Positions 41,928 through 50,913 are shown, counted from the first letter of the stretch. The stretch is DNA of 64,000 nucleotides from Nonlabens xylanidelens (GCF_002934445.1 NZ_PTJE01000005.1:124001-188000), one strand, 5' to 3'. The notes: generated by a model not told the origin, from the sequence alone. Numbers and translations: made by a program.

Positions 41928-42638
41928 ATGAAGAAGTTACTTTTTCTGTTACTACCCATTCTTTTAATTTCTTGCGAGGCCAGACTAGACGACGATAAGC
42001 GTGCATTTTTTAAAACTAGAATAGTTGATTCTAGTGGTTTGCCACTTGTCAACGCATCGGTAGAGGTAACGACTTATAGATCTTATGATTTCTTCTCAAT
42101 TAACGGACAGAATCTAACAAAAACTTCAGAGCCTGACAGAGATTTTTTATTAGGTAAAGGAACAACCGATGAGAATGGAGCCGTTTCTTTTACCATGTTG
42201 TTTGATACTGCCTATAGATATTATGTTCATATAAAAGGAGTTGATGATTCTAGTAAAATACTAGCTGTAGCAAGTGATAGTTTTAATCAAGATCTTACTC
42301 TAGATATTCCATCAATTACTATGACAGATATGGCAAATGTGGAATTAGAGTTTATAAATACATCAGGTACTACAACTGTCTATGATGTAACCATTAATTA
42401 TTTTGCGATTTATTGTGACGAATTGTACGAGAATAACTCTTTTGTAAGAGATGAAAATTGTGAGTTTGAAGATGAGATCATCGATTTGGTAAATCAAACA
42501 ACAGATGATGGTTTATTTGAATTTAGAGCCTTTTATCCATCTGTTATAGATGTGAATTATAGAGATGCTGCCGGAAACGAAGTAAATGAACAATTTACCA
42601 TTAACAATCCTACAGAGCGTTATGAGATTAATTACTAG
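41928..42638 (+). CDS. Lipoprotein with a carboxypeptidase-regulatory-like domain
   Basis: A 236-residue lipoprotein (LLLPILLISC, Cys16). The mature N-terminus FKTRIVDSSGLPLVNASVEVTTY, followed by GTTDENGAVSFTML, is the pattern of a small Ig-like CarboxypepD-regulatory domain (xVxDxxGxPLxxAxVxV). The C-terminal half is acidic with a Cys pair around YCDELYENNSFVRDENC. The stop overlaps the next gene's ATG by 17 bases, so it is probably coupled to the downstream barrel protein. Confidence 0.7.
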   Translation: MKKLLFLLLPILLISCEARLDDDKRAFFKTRIVDSSGLPLVNASVEVTTYRSYDFFSINGQNLTKTSEPDRDFLLGKGTTDENGAVSFTMLFDTAYRYYVHIKGVDDSSKILAVASDSFNQDLTLDIPSITMTDMANVELEFINTSGTTTVYDVTINYFAIYCDELYENNSFVRDENCEFEDEIIDLVNQTTDDGLFEFRAFYPSVIDVNYRDAAGNEVNEQFTINNPTERYEINY

Positions 42639-43413
42639 AAAAATACTTATAATAGCAACTGTTTTATCAGGTTATTATTCTTATAGTCAAGAAAATACAA
42701 CAGAAAAGTCTCATAGCTTACCAGATCGTGTTTTTGCAGTAGATTTTTATTTGCAACGTGCTTTGCCTAGCGGCGATAACTTCATAGGTAACGGATTATC
42801 TGACGGTACTGGCTACGGAATAAGAATGCAATTTGACATTTATAAAAACATTTATGTAGGAGGTGCACTGAGTCAAGACTTTTTCAGTGTAAAAAATACA
42901 GATGTGATAGGAGAGTTTAATAGAGCTACTAAGTTCAATGCTTATCTGTTTCTAGGTTATGATTATCAATTAAATGACGACTGGAATATCACTGCAGATC
43001 TAGGTTATGGATACAGTCAAAATAAGAATAGACAAAGTACAGAACAAGGTGGTGGTAAATTTAGAGATACTGGAAATGTATTTAGAATAACGACTAGCAT
43101 AGAATACAATTTGTCTAGTGCTACATCCATATATTTAAGTCCCAGTTATGAATCTATCTCCTATAATATAAATAGTGCTCCTGCATTAGGAGATACTTTT
43201 GATAAAGGTAAATTTATAAATCTAGCTTTAGGTATCCGTTTTAACGTTAGAGATTATAGAAATGTACCTCTTAAAGATGCCGATAATCAAGAGCTTATTG
43301 ATTTGCAAAATAGAGATCGTGATGATTTAAGTATTTCAGAGAAAAGAAAACTTTATTTTTTAAAGAAAAAAGAAGCTAGAAGATTGCGACGTGAGAGAAG
43401 AAGGAGTAAGTAA
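42622..43413 (+). CDS. Outer-membrane beta-barrel protein
   Basis: A 263-residue protein starting at the ATG at 42622 (MRLITRKILIIATVLSGYYSYSQ), which places the signal peptide at the N-terminus; an earlier in-frame ATG adds 12 residues without purpose. The mature part consists of amphipathic strands (RVFAVDFYLQRALPSGDNF, YNLSSATSIYLSPSYESISY, INLALGIRFNVRDY) of an 8-strand-like barrel. It ends in a very basic tail (KKKEARRLRRERRRSK), which is unusual for a barrel and would protrude into the periplasm. It is coupled to the upstream lipoprotein. Confidence 0.72.
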   Translation: MRLITRKILIIATVLSGYYSYSQENTTEKSHSLPDRVFAVDFYLQRALPSGDNFIGNGLSDGTGYGIRMQFDIYKNIYVGGALSQDFFSVKNTDVIGEFNRATKFNAYLFLGYDYQLNDDWNITADLGYGYSQNKNRQSTEQGGGKFRDTGNVFRITTSIEYNLSSATSIYLSPSYESISYNINSAPALGDTFDKGKFINLALGIRFNVRDYRNVPLKDADNQELIDLQNRDRDDLSISEKRKLYFLKKKEARRLRRERRRSK

Positions 43414-43418
43414 ACTAC

Positions 43419-44033
43419 TTAATCAGTTAACCGCTCAAACTCATAAACAGTATCAGAGCTAGATCCGGCACTCATTATAAAAATGGATCCATGAGATTCT
43501 GAAGATCTCTGAACCAGTAAGTGATTATCGTTACTTAAACCTATTCTTACTTGTGATTTTGAATAGGTGTAAAAGATGAATGGCACGCCTTTTCTTTTTA
43601 TATTTTTATTATCCAAATATAGAAATCCATCTTTTACGGTATAAGGAATGGTAGCGGTAAATTGAGATGCTTTGTTATGGTAATCAGTGATCTGCAAGAC
43701 CTGATCTTTTGTATTTACTTCTACATGAACTGTAATATCTCTAATTTGTTCTATTAGATCCAAAGCATTTAAAGGTTTATTATCTAATGGTTGATTAAGC
43801 AACATCTTATCTAGCGTATGCTGTAATCTATTAACTTTTACTACGGATAATTTCCCATATCTAAAATTATATTTCTTCTCCGGATTGCATTTATAGATTC
43901 CAGATATACTGTTTGCGGTATTATCAGTTACTTCTTTTATGTTCCTTTTAAGTTTTGCGCTATTTATTCCAGCAGCAAAACTACTTACTAAAAGGTATAA
44001 TATAACAAGTCGTAATAGGATTATAATTCTCAT
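43419..44033 (-). CDS. Secreted protein of unknown function
   Basis: A 204-residue protein with a signal peptide (IIILLRLVILYLLVSSFAAG). No known domain is recognised. It contains strands such as DITVHVEVNTKDQVLQITDY and VPFIFYTYSKSQVRIGLSN. Its stop is 5 bases from the convergent barrel gene's stop. An imperfect palindrome TTTGTGATTATCGCAAA lies upstream at 44110-44126. Confidence 0.6.
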   Translation of the reverse strand: MRIIILLRLVILYLLVSSFAAGINSAKLKRNIKEVTDNTANSISGIYKCNPEKKYNFRYGKLSVVKVNRLQHTLDKMLLNQPLDNKPLNALDLIEQIRDITVHVEVNTKDQVLQITDYHNKASQFTATIPYTVKDGFLYLDNKNIKRKGVPFIFYTYSKSQVRIGLSNDNHLLVQRSSESHGSIFIMSAGSSSDTVYEFERLTD

Positions 44034-44129
44034 AATACTGATTTATAGTACAATATTAGGATCATTTGCAATAACAAACTTGTGATAACTACCAACTAAG
44101 GATAAGATGTTTGTGATTATCGCAAATTA

Positions 44130-45254
44130 CTATTTTCTCAACACAAACTCCACACGTCTATTTTTTGCTTGCGCATCTTCTGGCTCGTTAGGATCGATGG
44201 GTTGTGATTCTCCATAGCCTCTGTAGTTGATTCTATCTTTTGATATTCCTTTATTGATGAGATAGTTTGCAACACTTTTTGCTCTGTCTTCAGATAGTTT
44301 TTGATTGTATGCAGCGTTTCCTAAATAGTCGGTATGACCGTTTATAGTCACTTTTAAATCAAGATGTGATTTCAAATAAGTTACTAGTTCATCTAGTTCT
44401 TGAGTAGTTTTCTCAATCAATGTTGCTTTATCAAAATCAAAAAGCACTGATTTTAAGGTGTAGATGGAATTGAGTTTAAAGGTATTCTCAACTTTTATTT
44501 CCTCTTCTATTTCTTCTATACTTACGTCATCTATATAATAATAAGATGAAGGTCCTTCAACTCTTGATCTAGTCAGTTTATATTTAGTTTCTAGATTGCT
44601 TTTAAAGTTACCTATAGTAAAATATTTTTCTGTTCCATTTGCTATGAATTCAGTTTCAACTAAGGTCCAGTTTTTAGAATCTTTGAAAGTTTCTACCGTT
44701 GATAAGTCTACTAGGTAAGAAAAATCATCTTTTTTCTTTTGTTCATTAAAGTCAATATTATTTACACTGTTTTTGGTTTCTGTAATTGTTAATCCATCAA
44801 AATTTTTATAGGTAGTAAAGTTTTCTCGATTTGAGTTAAATAAGACCCCTATAGAGTTTGTGCTTAGTCCTGACTTTTCTGCGAGTGAGATAAAAAACTT
44901 TATTTTGTAATTTTGACCTTCGATTAATTTTTTTTGCAAAGAACCAGTGATATATTCTCTATAATTTTGGTGGTTTAATAAAATTATACCTGCATAGCTA
45001 TTTCCTTCTTTTGCTTTTTGCCATCCGTTAACGTTATTAGGCACGCCAGCAGGACTAAATTTATTACATGACGAATAGAAGTCTGGAGTTGCTAGGGTAG
45101 GAACTATCCAATCTTTTACATTACCATTAAATTGGGAGTAATCATCTGGACATTTTTCAAACTCCTCAAAACTTCCATTTAAAACAAGGTTTTGTGAGAA
45201 GCAAATGTTAGTTATCAAAAAAACAAATAGGACAGATGCGAGGTTAGATTTCAA
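44130..45254 (-). CDS. OmpA family outer-membrane protein
   Basis: A 374-residue protein with a C-terminal OmpA/MotB peptidoglycan-binding domain (TINGHTDYLGNAAYNQKLSEDRAKSVANYL, INYRGYGESQP, NRRVEFVLRK). The N-terminal part (NLVLNGSFEEFEKCPDD to YYIDDVSIEEI) resembles a carbohydrate-binding-like jelly roll. I place the start at the TTG at 45254, giving a clean signal peptide (MKSNLASVLFVFLITNICFSQ). The longer frame to an ATG at 45386 would be read through the mutB terminator hairpin and has no signal peptide at its front. It anchors the outer membrane to the cell wall. Confidence 0.82.
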   Translation of the reverse strand: MKSNLASVLFVFLITNICFSQNLVLNGSFEEFEKCPDDYSQFNGNVKDWIVPTLATPDFYSSCNKFSPAGVPNNVNGWQKAKEGNSYAGIILLNHQNYREYITGSLQKKLIEGQNYKIKFFISLAEKSGLSTNSIGVLFNSNRENFTTYKNFDGLTITETKNSVNNIDFNEQKKKDDFSYLVDLSTVETFKDSKNWTLVETEFIANGTEKYFTIGNFKSNLETKYKLTRSRVEGPSSYYYIDDVSIEEIEEEIKVENTFKLNSIYTLKSVLFDFDKATLIEKTTQELDELVTYLKSHLDLKVTINGHTDYLGNAAYNQKLSEDRAKSVANYLINKGISKDRINYRGYGESQPIDPNEPEDAQAKNRRVEFVLRK

Positions 45255-45356
45255 GAGATAAAGGTTGGTTACTTTTATAAAGTGGATTTTGAAAAAATAT
45301 TGTTTAAAGCTATTATTTAATATCCAGAATTTAATAATGCTTGTTATATCAATCCA

Positions 45357-45383
45357 AAAAGCCAAGCATAACACCTGGCTTTT
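45357..45383 (-). terminator. Terminator of the mutA-mutB operon
   Basis: The stem AAAAGCCA/TGGCTTTT with an 11-base loop continues into a T-rich run on the minus strand, 55 bases after the mutB stop. It overlaps the apparent 5' extension of the OmpA gene. Confidence 0.75.
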
Positions 45384-45437
45384 CAATAATTTGATGATCT
45401 ATTGGTCTAAAAATTTCAATGTTGTTTTTTATGAGAA

Positions 45438-47564
45438 TTATTCTTCTGGCATCAATAATCCTAAAATATCAATTGCTGCCTCACTAATTTTAGTTCCAGG
45501 GCCGAAGACTGCGGCTACTCCAGCATCAAAGAGAAACTGATAATCTTTTCTCGGTATAACGCCACCAACTACTATCATGATGTCCTCACGGCCATATTTA
45601 TTAAGCTCTTCCATTACTTGCGGCACAAGTGTTTTGTGACCTGCTGCAAGAGAAGAAACACCCAAAACGTGTACATCGTTTTCTACGGCTTGTTTAGCTG
45701 CTTCTGCTGGTGTTTGAAACAATGGACCTATATCTACGTCAAAACCTACATCTGCATAACCAGTAGCGACTACTTTGGCGCCTCGATCGTGTCCGTCTTG
45801 TCCCATTTTTGCGATCATTATTCTAGGTCTACGTCCTTCGATTTTGGCAAATTGGTCTGCTAGTTGTTGCGCTTTCGCGAAAGCGGAATCATTCATAATC
45901 TCTTTCTTATATACTCCTTGTACACTTTTTATAGTCGCTCTATAACGACCGTAAACCTCTTCTAAAGCATCTGAAATTTCGCCTAGTGTAGCTCGTTCTC
46001 TTGCCGCATTTACAGCAAGTTCTAGTAAATTACCTTCTTTAGTTCTAGCGCAATTTGTCAGCGCTTTTAAAGCTTTTTCTACTTTTTGAGTGTCTCTCGT
46101 GGCTTTAATATCGGTTAACCTATCGATTTGCTCAATACGTACTGCGGCGTTATCTACCTCTAGAGTGTCTATGTTATCCTCGTCTGGGCTAGGATATTTA
46201 TTCACTCCTACAATGGTATCTATTCCAGAATCTATACGTGCTTGTTTCTTTGCAGCGGCTTCTTCTATGCGCATTTTAGGAATTCCTGCCTCTATGGCTT
46301 TGGTCATTCCACCTAGTTCTTCTACTTCTTCAATAAGTTCCCAAGCCTTATCAGCAATTTGATCTGTAAGGGATTCTACATAATAAGAACCTGCCCATGG
46401 ATCTACGGTTTTTGTAATACCAGTTTCTTCTTGTAAAAATAACTGTGTATTTCTAGCTATACGTGCACTGAAATCCGTAGGTAAAGCAATTGCCTCATCG
46501 AGTGCATTAGTATGTAAACTTTGTGTACCACCGAATGCGGCTGCACTAGCCTCAATAGCAGTTCTAGCCACGTTGTTAAATGGATCTTGCTCTGTAAGTG
46601 ACCAACCAGATGTCTGACAGTGTGTTCTTAATGCAAGAGATTTGGCATTTTTAGGCTTAAATTGTTTGATCATTTTTGCCCAAAGCATACGTGCTGCACG
46701 CATTTTGGCAATTTCCATGAAATGATTCATTCCTATTGCCCAAAAGAAAGATAGGCGAGGAGCAAAGGTATCGATGTCCATTCCTGCAGCTAGTCCTTTG
46801 CGTACATATTCTAGACCATCTGCAAGTGTGTAGGCTAGTTCTATATCACTAGTCGCGCCTGCTTCATACATGTGGTAACCAGATATAGAAATCGAGTTGA
46901 ACTTAGGCATGTGTTTACTTGTGTACTCAAAAATATCTGAGATAATTTGCATACTAGGAGTAGGCGGATAGATATAGGTGTTACGTACCATGAATTCTTT
47001 AAGAATATCATTTTGTATCGTACCACTCAACAGTTTTTGATCCACACCTTGTTCCATTGCTGCAACTATGTAGAATGCCATGATAGGTAAAACCGCACCA
47101 TTCATGGTCATAGAAACCGACATTTTATCTAGCGGAATAGAGTCAAAAAGGATTTTCATATCCTCAACACTATCTATGGCAACACCTGCTTTTCCTACAT
47201 CACCTACCACACGATCGTGGTCACTGTCATAACCTCTATGCGTTGCCAGGTCAAAGGCTACAGAAAGTCCTTTCTGTCCAGCAGCGAGATTACGTTTATA
47301 AAAAGCATTAGATTCTGTCGCACTAGAAAAACCTGCATACTGTCTTACTGTCCAAGGTCTACGCACGTACATAGTAGAATAAGGTCCACGCAAGTTGGGT
47401 GCTATACCAGCTACAAAATCGAGATGTTCCAGATTTTCAACATCTTCTTTTGTGTATTCTTTTTTTATAGAAATCCCTTCAGATGTTTCATAAACAGCGG
47501 TTTCTGATCGCTTAGTATGAAAATCGTAGTTAGGTTTTATGTTGGAGATGTCTTTTCTACTCAT
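45438..47564 (-). CDS. mutB: Methylmalonyl-CoA mutase, large (catalytic) subunit
   Basis: The enzyme interconverts succinyl-CoA and methylmalonyl-CoA with adenosylcobalamin (EC 5.4.99.2). The 708-residue subunit has the TIM-barrel catalytic domain ([58 protein letters not shown]). It also has the C-terminal B12 domain with the axial ligand His592 in [10 protein letters not shown] and [13 protein letters not shown] dispersed palindrome copy encodes AFAKA at about residues 560-565, in the linker before the B12 domain. Its ATG overlaps the upstream lipoprotein stop by 8 bases (ATGAGTAG). Last gene of the operon. Confidence 0.96.
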   Translation of the reverse strand: MSRKDISNIKPNYDFHTKRSETAVYETSEGISIKKEYTKEDVENLEHLDFVAGIAPNLRGPYSTMYVRRPWTVRQYAGFSSATESNAFYKRNLAAGQKGLSVAFDLATHRGYDSDHDRVVGDVGKAGVAIDSVEDMKILFDSIPLDKMSVSMTMNGAVLPIMAFYIVAAMEQGVDQKLLSGTIQNDILKEFMVRNTYIYPPTPSMQIISDIFEYTSKHMPKFNSISISGYHMYEAGATSDIELAYTLADGLEYVRKGLAAGMDIDTFAPRLSFFWAIGMNHFMEIAKMRAARMLWAKMIKQFKPKNAKSLALRTHCQTSGWSLTEQDPFNNVARTAIEASAAAFGGTQSLHTNALDEAIALPTDFSARIARNTQLFLQEETGITKTVDPWAGSYYVESLTDQIADKAWELIEEVEELGGMTKAIEAGIPKMRIEEAAAKKQARIDSGIDTIVGVNKYPSPDEDNIDTLEVDNAAVRIEQIDRLTDIKATRDTQKVEKALKALTNCARTKEGNLLELAVNAARERATLGEISDALEEVYGRYRATIKSVQGVYKKEIMNDSAFAKAQQLADQFAKIEGRRPRIMIAKMGQDGHDRGAKVVATGYADVGFDVDIGPLFQTPAEAAKQAVENDVHVLGVSSLAAGHKTLVPQVMEELNKYGREDIMIVVGGVIPRKDYQFLFDAGVAAVFGPGTKISEAAIDILGLLMPEE
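45870..45885. repeat. CGCTTTCGCGAAAGCG palindrome, copy 14 (inside mutB)
   Basis: Exact copy translated as SAFAKAQQL in the linker between the catalytic and B12 domains. Confidence 0.92.
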
Positions 47565-48021
47565 TTCGTATTTTTTCTAATTCAACTTTTGAAAAATCAA
47601 ATAATTCTCTATTTTTTTTAGCTAAAATTAATTCTGAAGGAATCATGTCTTTAGATTTGTAAAATCTTAGCATATTTCCTTCGACTCGATAAAAGCTAGC
47701 ATTTAAATTCGTAAAAGATTCTTTTTGAATTAGTGAACCATCACTTTCAAATTCCCACTCTAAATTATAATAAAAAATATCATCTAACATTTGTGAATCA
47801 AATGCAGAAGGTGAATTATTTAAGGTTATGTTTTTTACCTTCCATTTACCAATGATAGTATTCGAGTCCAATTTTGAAGAGCATGAAGTACATAGGAAAC
47901 AAAAAATCAAAGCCGTTTTCAATAGGGTAGAGTTAATTCTACTCTTAGGGAAATATTTATTCATAGGTGCGGACTTAAGTCCGCACCTATGAATAAATGA
48001 TGTAAGCTCGATTTTATTCAT
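47557..48021 (-). CDS. Small lipoprotein between mutA and mutB (second of pair)
   Basis: A 154-residue protein with a lipoprotein signal (IFCFLCTSC). The mature part begins with an [12 protein letters not shown] strand as in lipocalin-like proteins. The first 19 residues, with HRCGLKSAP, and the n-region of the signal ([10 protein letters not shown]) are encoded by a composite palindromic repeat. A second ATG at 47964, at the edge of that palindrome, gives [15 protein letters not shown] and may be the true start. The upstream ATG overlaps the previous gene (ATGAATAA). It overlaps mutB by 8 bases. CTAG occurs once in the 1 kb pair. It is a paralogue of the preceding lipoprotein. Confidence 0.65.
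   Translation of the reverse strand: MNKIELTSFIHRCGLKSAPMNKYFPKSRINSTLLKTALIFCFLCTSCSSKLDSNTIIGKWKVKNITLNNSPSAFDSQMLDDIFYYNLEWEFESDGSLIQKESFTNLNASFYRVEGNMLRFYKSKDMIPSELILAKKNRELFDFSKVELEKIRNE
47921..47998. repeat. Composite palindromic element A (44-bp perfect palindrome plus second hairpin)
   Basis: Positions 47955-47998 form a perfect 44-bp palindrome centred on GCGGACTTAAGTCCGC. Next to it, 47921-47950 is an AATTAA-centred imperfect inverted repeat. Both parts have counterparts in element B, 0.5 kb away. It is read through as the start of a lipoprotein gene. Confidence 0.85.
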
Positions 48022-48562
48022 TTTTGAGTCTTATCAAAGTTACTTGCGCATTTTCTTGTTTTCCATCACTTATGGATTGCAGCGTCATGTTATCTTTATC
48101 TATTTCTATAATTTGAAACTTTACCAATGGTTTCATATCTTGATTAGAATTAGGGTTTCTTAGGAAAAGTTGTAGCTCTTTATCTTTACTAATATTATAA
48201 AATCTGGCTTGTGGCCAGGTTCTGAATTCGCTTGAAATGGTCAATTCTCTTTTTAGTTGAAATTGATACACATCTGTTTCATGGAAATGAGTTTTTATGA
48301 GTCCTTCATTTCCTCTTCTTGGAATGTTTATGATGCCTTCTTGAGAGTCCACATGTATAATGCTGGTTACTTTCCAGTTACCAATAAGTGTTTCGTCGGG
48401 ACTTTGAGGGTTACAAGAAGTCATTATCAAAAACATAAAAAGAAACACTATGTTCCAAAGGGCAGCATTAATTCTCCCTTTTGGAAATAAAAAATCACAG
48501 GTATCTATAGGTGCGGACTTAAGTCCGCATCTGTGAATACATATTTGTGAGTTAAAAGACAT
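48014..48562 (-). CDS. Small lipoprotein between mutA and mutB (first of pair)
   Basis: A 182-residue protein with a lipoprotein signal ending LIMTSC (Cys at about 50) after an unusually long N-terminal extension. The mature domain opens LIGNWKVTSIIHV, like its downstream neighbour. The extension ([21 protein letters not shown]) is encoded by palindromic element B. The ATG shares its first base with the mutA stop (TAATG), which supports this start through translational coupling. No later ATG precedes the signal, except within its hydrophobic core. Function is unknown; its place inside a mutase operon suggests insertion rather than a role in the enzyme. Confidence 0.65.
   Translation of the reverse strand: MSFNSQICIHRCGLKSAPIDTCDFLFPKGRINAALWNIVFLFMFLIMTSCNPQSPDETLIGNWKVTSIIHVDSQEGIINIPRRGNEGLIKTHFHETDVYQFQLKRELTISSEFRTWPQARFYNISKDKELQLFLRNPNSNQDMKPLVKFQIIEIDKDNMTLQSISDGKQENAQVTLIRLKNE
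48453..48537. repeat. Composite palindromic element B (imperfect copy of A)
   Basis: GTGCGGACTTAAGTCCGCAT (48511-48530) is the core, with arms that pair further through G-T wobbles. The second hairpin, TTCCAAAGGG with CCCTTTTGGAA (48453-48486), is centred on the same ATTAATT as in element A. The order and spacing match A. Confidence 0.8.
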
Positions 48563-49941
48563 TACAACTTCTTGATTTCACTCTTTTCCAGCTCTTCTGT
48601 AATTCTTTTGGTAACGATAGGTTGGATCAATGTTTTACGAGGCTCAATTTTTCTAAAAGGTAATATTTCGTACTCTTTTTGTAAAGGTAATGCCGCATTA
48701 GGATGCTTATTTGCTCCTATAAGAACACGTTTTCCTGTATTGAAATCTTCTTGCTCTTGTTGTGCACTTTCCTTGATCTTACGCTGTATAGTGCCATCAA
48801 AAAGGGACTGTGTAAAACCACCTGCGTTCTCTATATCTTTAAAAATGTCAAGTGCTTTTTCTACCAGTTGCTTGGTAATGGTATCAATGTAGTAAGAACC
48901 GTCAGCTGCATTTCCTATTTGATTAAGATAAGCCTCATCTTTTAGAATTCTCAACTGATTGCGTGCTATGCGATCTCCAAATTCATTTTCTTTGTTAAAA
49001 AATGTATCATATGGAATGTTGCATAAAGTGTCTGCACCACCTAAAATTGCGCTCATACACTCGGTAGTTGTGCGCAGCATGTTCACATTATAATCCATTA
49101 AGGATTTATTGCGCAGGCTAGGAGTTGCCGTAATATAACAACCTAAATCGATTGCGTAAACATCTCCCAAAGTTTTGGTTAAAATGCGATAGGCACGATA
49201 TTTTGCGATCTCAAAAAAGTAATTGCTACCTATAACCGTGTCTATGTTGATTCTTTTTCCCGCTTTCGCGAAAGCGGATAGCGTACCACCTTCATTTAAA
49301 TGATTTAAATACTCGTTAAGATGAGCTGTAAAATAAGCTAGTTCTTGAGTAATGGTAGCACCAGCTTGTTGATAGGTAGATGTGTTAATAGTGATATTTG
49401 AGAAATAGCCATCAAACTTATCAAGAAATGAATCTAAGTTTTTATAATCATGATTTTTATTCTTAAACCAGTTTCCATCACTCGCTAATTGATGAATGAT
49501 ATCTATGTGAACATAAGCATGCGGTGCAATTTGATGAATGGATTTTATATAATCCAGGTCAAAAAATTGAGTGTGAATCTGTACACCTACTTTAGGTAGA
49601 TCTTTAAACAATAGAGTAGGATCTATGCTAGGATTAGGAATGATAAATATAATTCCTTCACCACCACGATTTAATATATCTAGAGCTTTTTTATTTGCAG
49701 CTGCAGCATTACCAGCATATACTTTTTGAGATATATACCAGTCATTAGTCTGTGTAGAACGATTAGTGATATTAATATCTGGCGCACTCTCGCTATGATA
49801 AAAAGGCTTTATATGAATACCTTCTCTGGTAGCGGTAATAAGAGTTTCATTATAGTCTGCACCTTTAAGGTCCATCTGGATTTTCTGTTTCCACTGTGCT
49901 TCAGAAACAGCATCAAAATCTTTAAAAAGTTCTTTACTCAT
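48562..49941 (-). CDS. mutA: Methylmalonyl-CoA mutase, small subunit
   Basis: A 459-residue partner of MutB. It has the mutase barrel fold (YNETLITATREGIHIKPFYH, SNYFFEIAKYRAYRIL, GGADTLCNIPYD, RIARNQLRILKDEAYLNQIGNAADGSYYID) but lacks the B12-binding domain, as usual for small subunits. It begins with the start overlapping the ftsB-like gene by 8 bases. A dispersed palindrome copy is read as SAFAKAGKRINID near residue 224. It is separated from mutB by two small lipoprotein genes, unlike the usual direct mutA-mutB order. Confidence 0.93.
   Translation of the reverse strand: MSKELFKDFDAVSEAQWKQKIQMDLKGADYNETLITATREGIHIKPFYHSESAPDINITNRSTQTNDWYISQKVYAGNAAAANKKALDILNRGGEGIIFIIPNPSIDPTLLFKDLPKVGVQIHTQFFDLDYIKSIHQIAPHAYVHIDIIHQLASDGNWFKNKNHDYKNLDSFLDKFDGYFSNITINTSTYQQAGATITQELAYFTAHLNEYLNHLNEGGTLSAFAKAGKRINIDTVIGSNYFFEIAKYRAYRILTKTLGDVYAIDLGCYITATPSLRNKSLMDYNVNMLRTTTECMSAILGGADTLCNIPYDTFFNKENEFGDRIARNQLRILKDEAYLNQIGNAADGSYYIDTITKQLVEKALDIFKDIENAGGFTQSLFDGTIQRKIKESAQQEQEDFNTGKRVLIGANKHPNAALPLQKEYEILPFRKIEPRKTLIQPIVTKRITEELEKSEIKKL
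49261..49276. repeat. CGCTTTCGCGAAAGCG palindrome, copy 15 (inside mutA)
   Basis: Exact copy translated as AFAKA just before the conserved INIDTVIGSNYFF segment. Confidence 0.92.
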
Positions 49942-50269
49942 TTTCTTCAGTTTTTACAGAATCTGCGTGTTGAATGATGAATACTTCTTCATTTTCGCGC
50001 TTCATTAAATAACGTTCTCTAGCATATTTTTCTAGCCCCAAGCTATCTTGTAGTGAAGCTATTTTTGCCTTATCACGAGCAATACCTTTCCTATAGAAAT
50101 CGGCATTTTCTTGTTTTTCGGCAAGTTGCTTGTCTATCTCTCTATGAGATGTCATCCATGCATTTGCATCTAGAAAACATATCCAGATGGCAAAGAAGAT
50201 GGTGATGAGTGTGTATTTATTACTAAAAAACCTCCACCACGGATTAGCTTTTAATTTTTTTAATCCCAT
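49934..50269 (-). CDS. FtsB/DivIC-family septum protein
   Basis: A 111-residue bitopic protein: a short basic cytoplasmic N-terminus, one membrane helix (about residues 19-37, LITIFFAIWICFLDANAW) and a periplasmic coiled coil (REIDKQLAEKQENADFYRKGIARDKAKIASLQ). It then has LGLEKYARERYLMKRENEEVFII, the conserved end of the FtsB/DivIC family. Such proteins bridge FtsL and FtsQ in the divisome. It sits between udk and mutA in one operon; spacing to udk is 18 bases and it overlaps mutA. Confidence 0.88.
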   Translation of the reverse strand: MGLKKLKANPWWRFFSNKYTLITIFFAIWICFLDANAWMTSHREIDKQLAEKQENADFYRKGIARDKAKIASLQDSLGLEKYARERYLMKRENEEVFIIQHADSVKTEENE

Positions 50270-50287
50270 AAGTGGAAATTTAAGAAA

Positions 50288-50896
50288 TTATCCTAGCTTT
50301 TGATCGATAATAGTACGCAAGATTTTAACACCTACGGTATTAAATCTATTTGTAGGTATAATCACGTCTGCATAGGCTTTAGTGATTTCTATAAACTGTT
50401 GGTGCATAGGTTTTAACGTCGTTTGGTAACGTTCTAAGACTTCATTAAGATCACGACCACGGTCTGCAATATCACGTTTTAATCTTCTAATCAATCGCTC
50501 ATCGCTATCACAGTCTATGTATACTTTTATATCAAATAACTTGCGTATGCGCGGCATGGTAAGTATAAGAATACCTTCTACGATAACTACTTTACTAGGT
50601 GCTGTTTTTATGGTCTCACCAGTACGATTGTGCTCCACAAAGCTATAAACTGGTTGGTCTATAGTATTACCTTTTTTTAATTCTAGCAGGTGTTTTTCTA
50701 AAAGATCAAAGTCTATGCTTTCTGGATGATCAAAGTTGATTTGTGTGCGTTCTTCATATGTAAGATCGCTAGTATCTTTATAATAAGAATCTTGAGATAT
50801 TACGGTTACTTCGTGATCAGGGTATTCATGTACCATTTGTTCTACCACTGTAGTTTTACCGCTACCTGTTCCACCGGCAATTCCTAATATAAGCAT
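50288..50896 (-). CDS. udk: Uridine kinase
   Basis: Udk phosphorylates uridine and cytidine to UMP and CMP (EC 2.7.1.48). From the ATG at 50896 the chain is 202 residues and opens MLILGIAGGTGSGKTT, with the P-loop at residues 8-15. Other family marks are SQDSYYKD, INFDHPESIDFD, PVYSFVEHNRTGET and VIVEGILIL. An upstream ATG at 50917 lies in the TACTTTTG -7 box and is rejected. First gene of the operon udk, ftsB-like, mutA, two lipoproteins, mutB. Confidence 0.95.
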   Translation of the reverse strand: MLILGIAGGTGSGKTTVVEQMVHEYPDHEVTVISQDSYYKDTSDLTYEERTQINFDHPESIDFDLLEKHLLELKKGNTIDQPVYSFVEHNRTGETIKTAPSKVVIVEGILILTMPRIRKLFDIKVYIDCDSDERLIRRLKRDIADRGRDLNEVLERYQTTLKPMHQQFIEITKAYADVIIPTNRFNTVGVKILRTIIDQKLG

Positions 50897-50913
50897 GAGA
50901 TATTTTTGTTTTT

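Noticed and set aside
46090-46362. Open frames antisense to mutB, purL and other long genes
   Set aside because: They show Ser/Leu-rich, low-information translations typical of the antisense strand of real genes, with no start signals.
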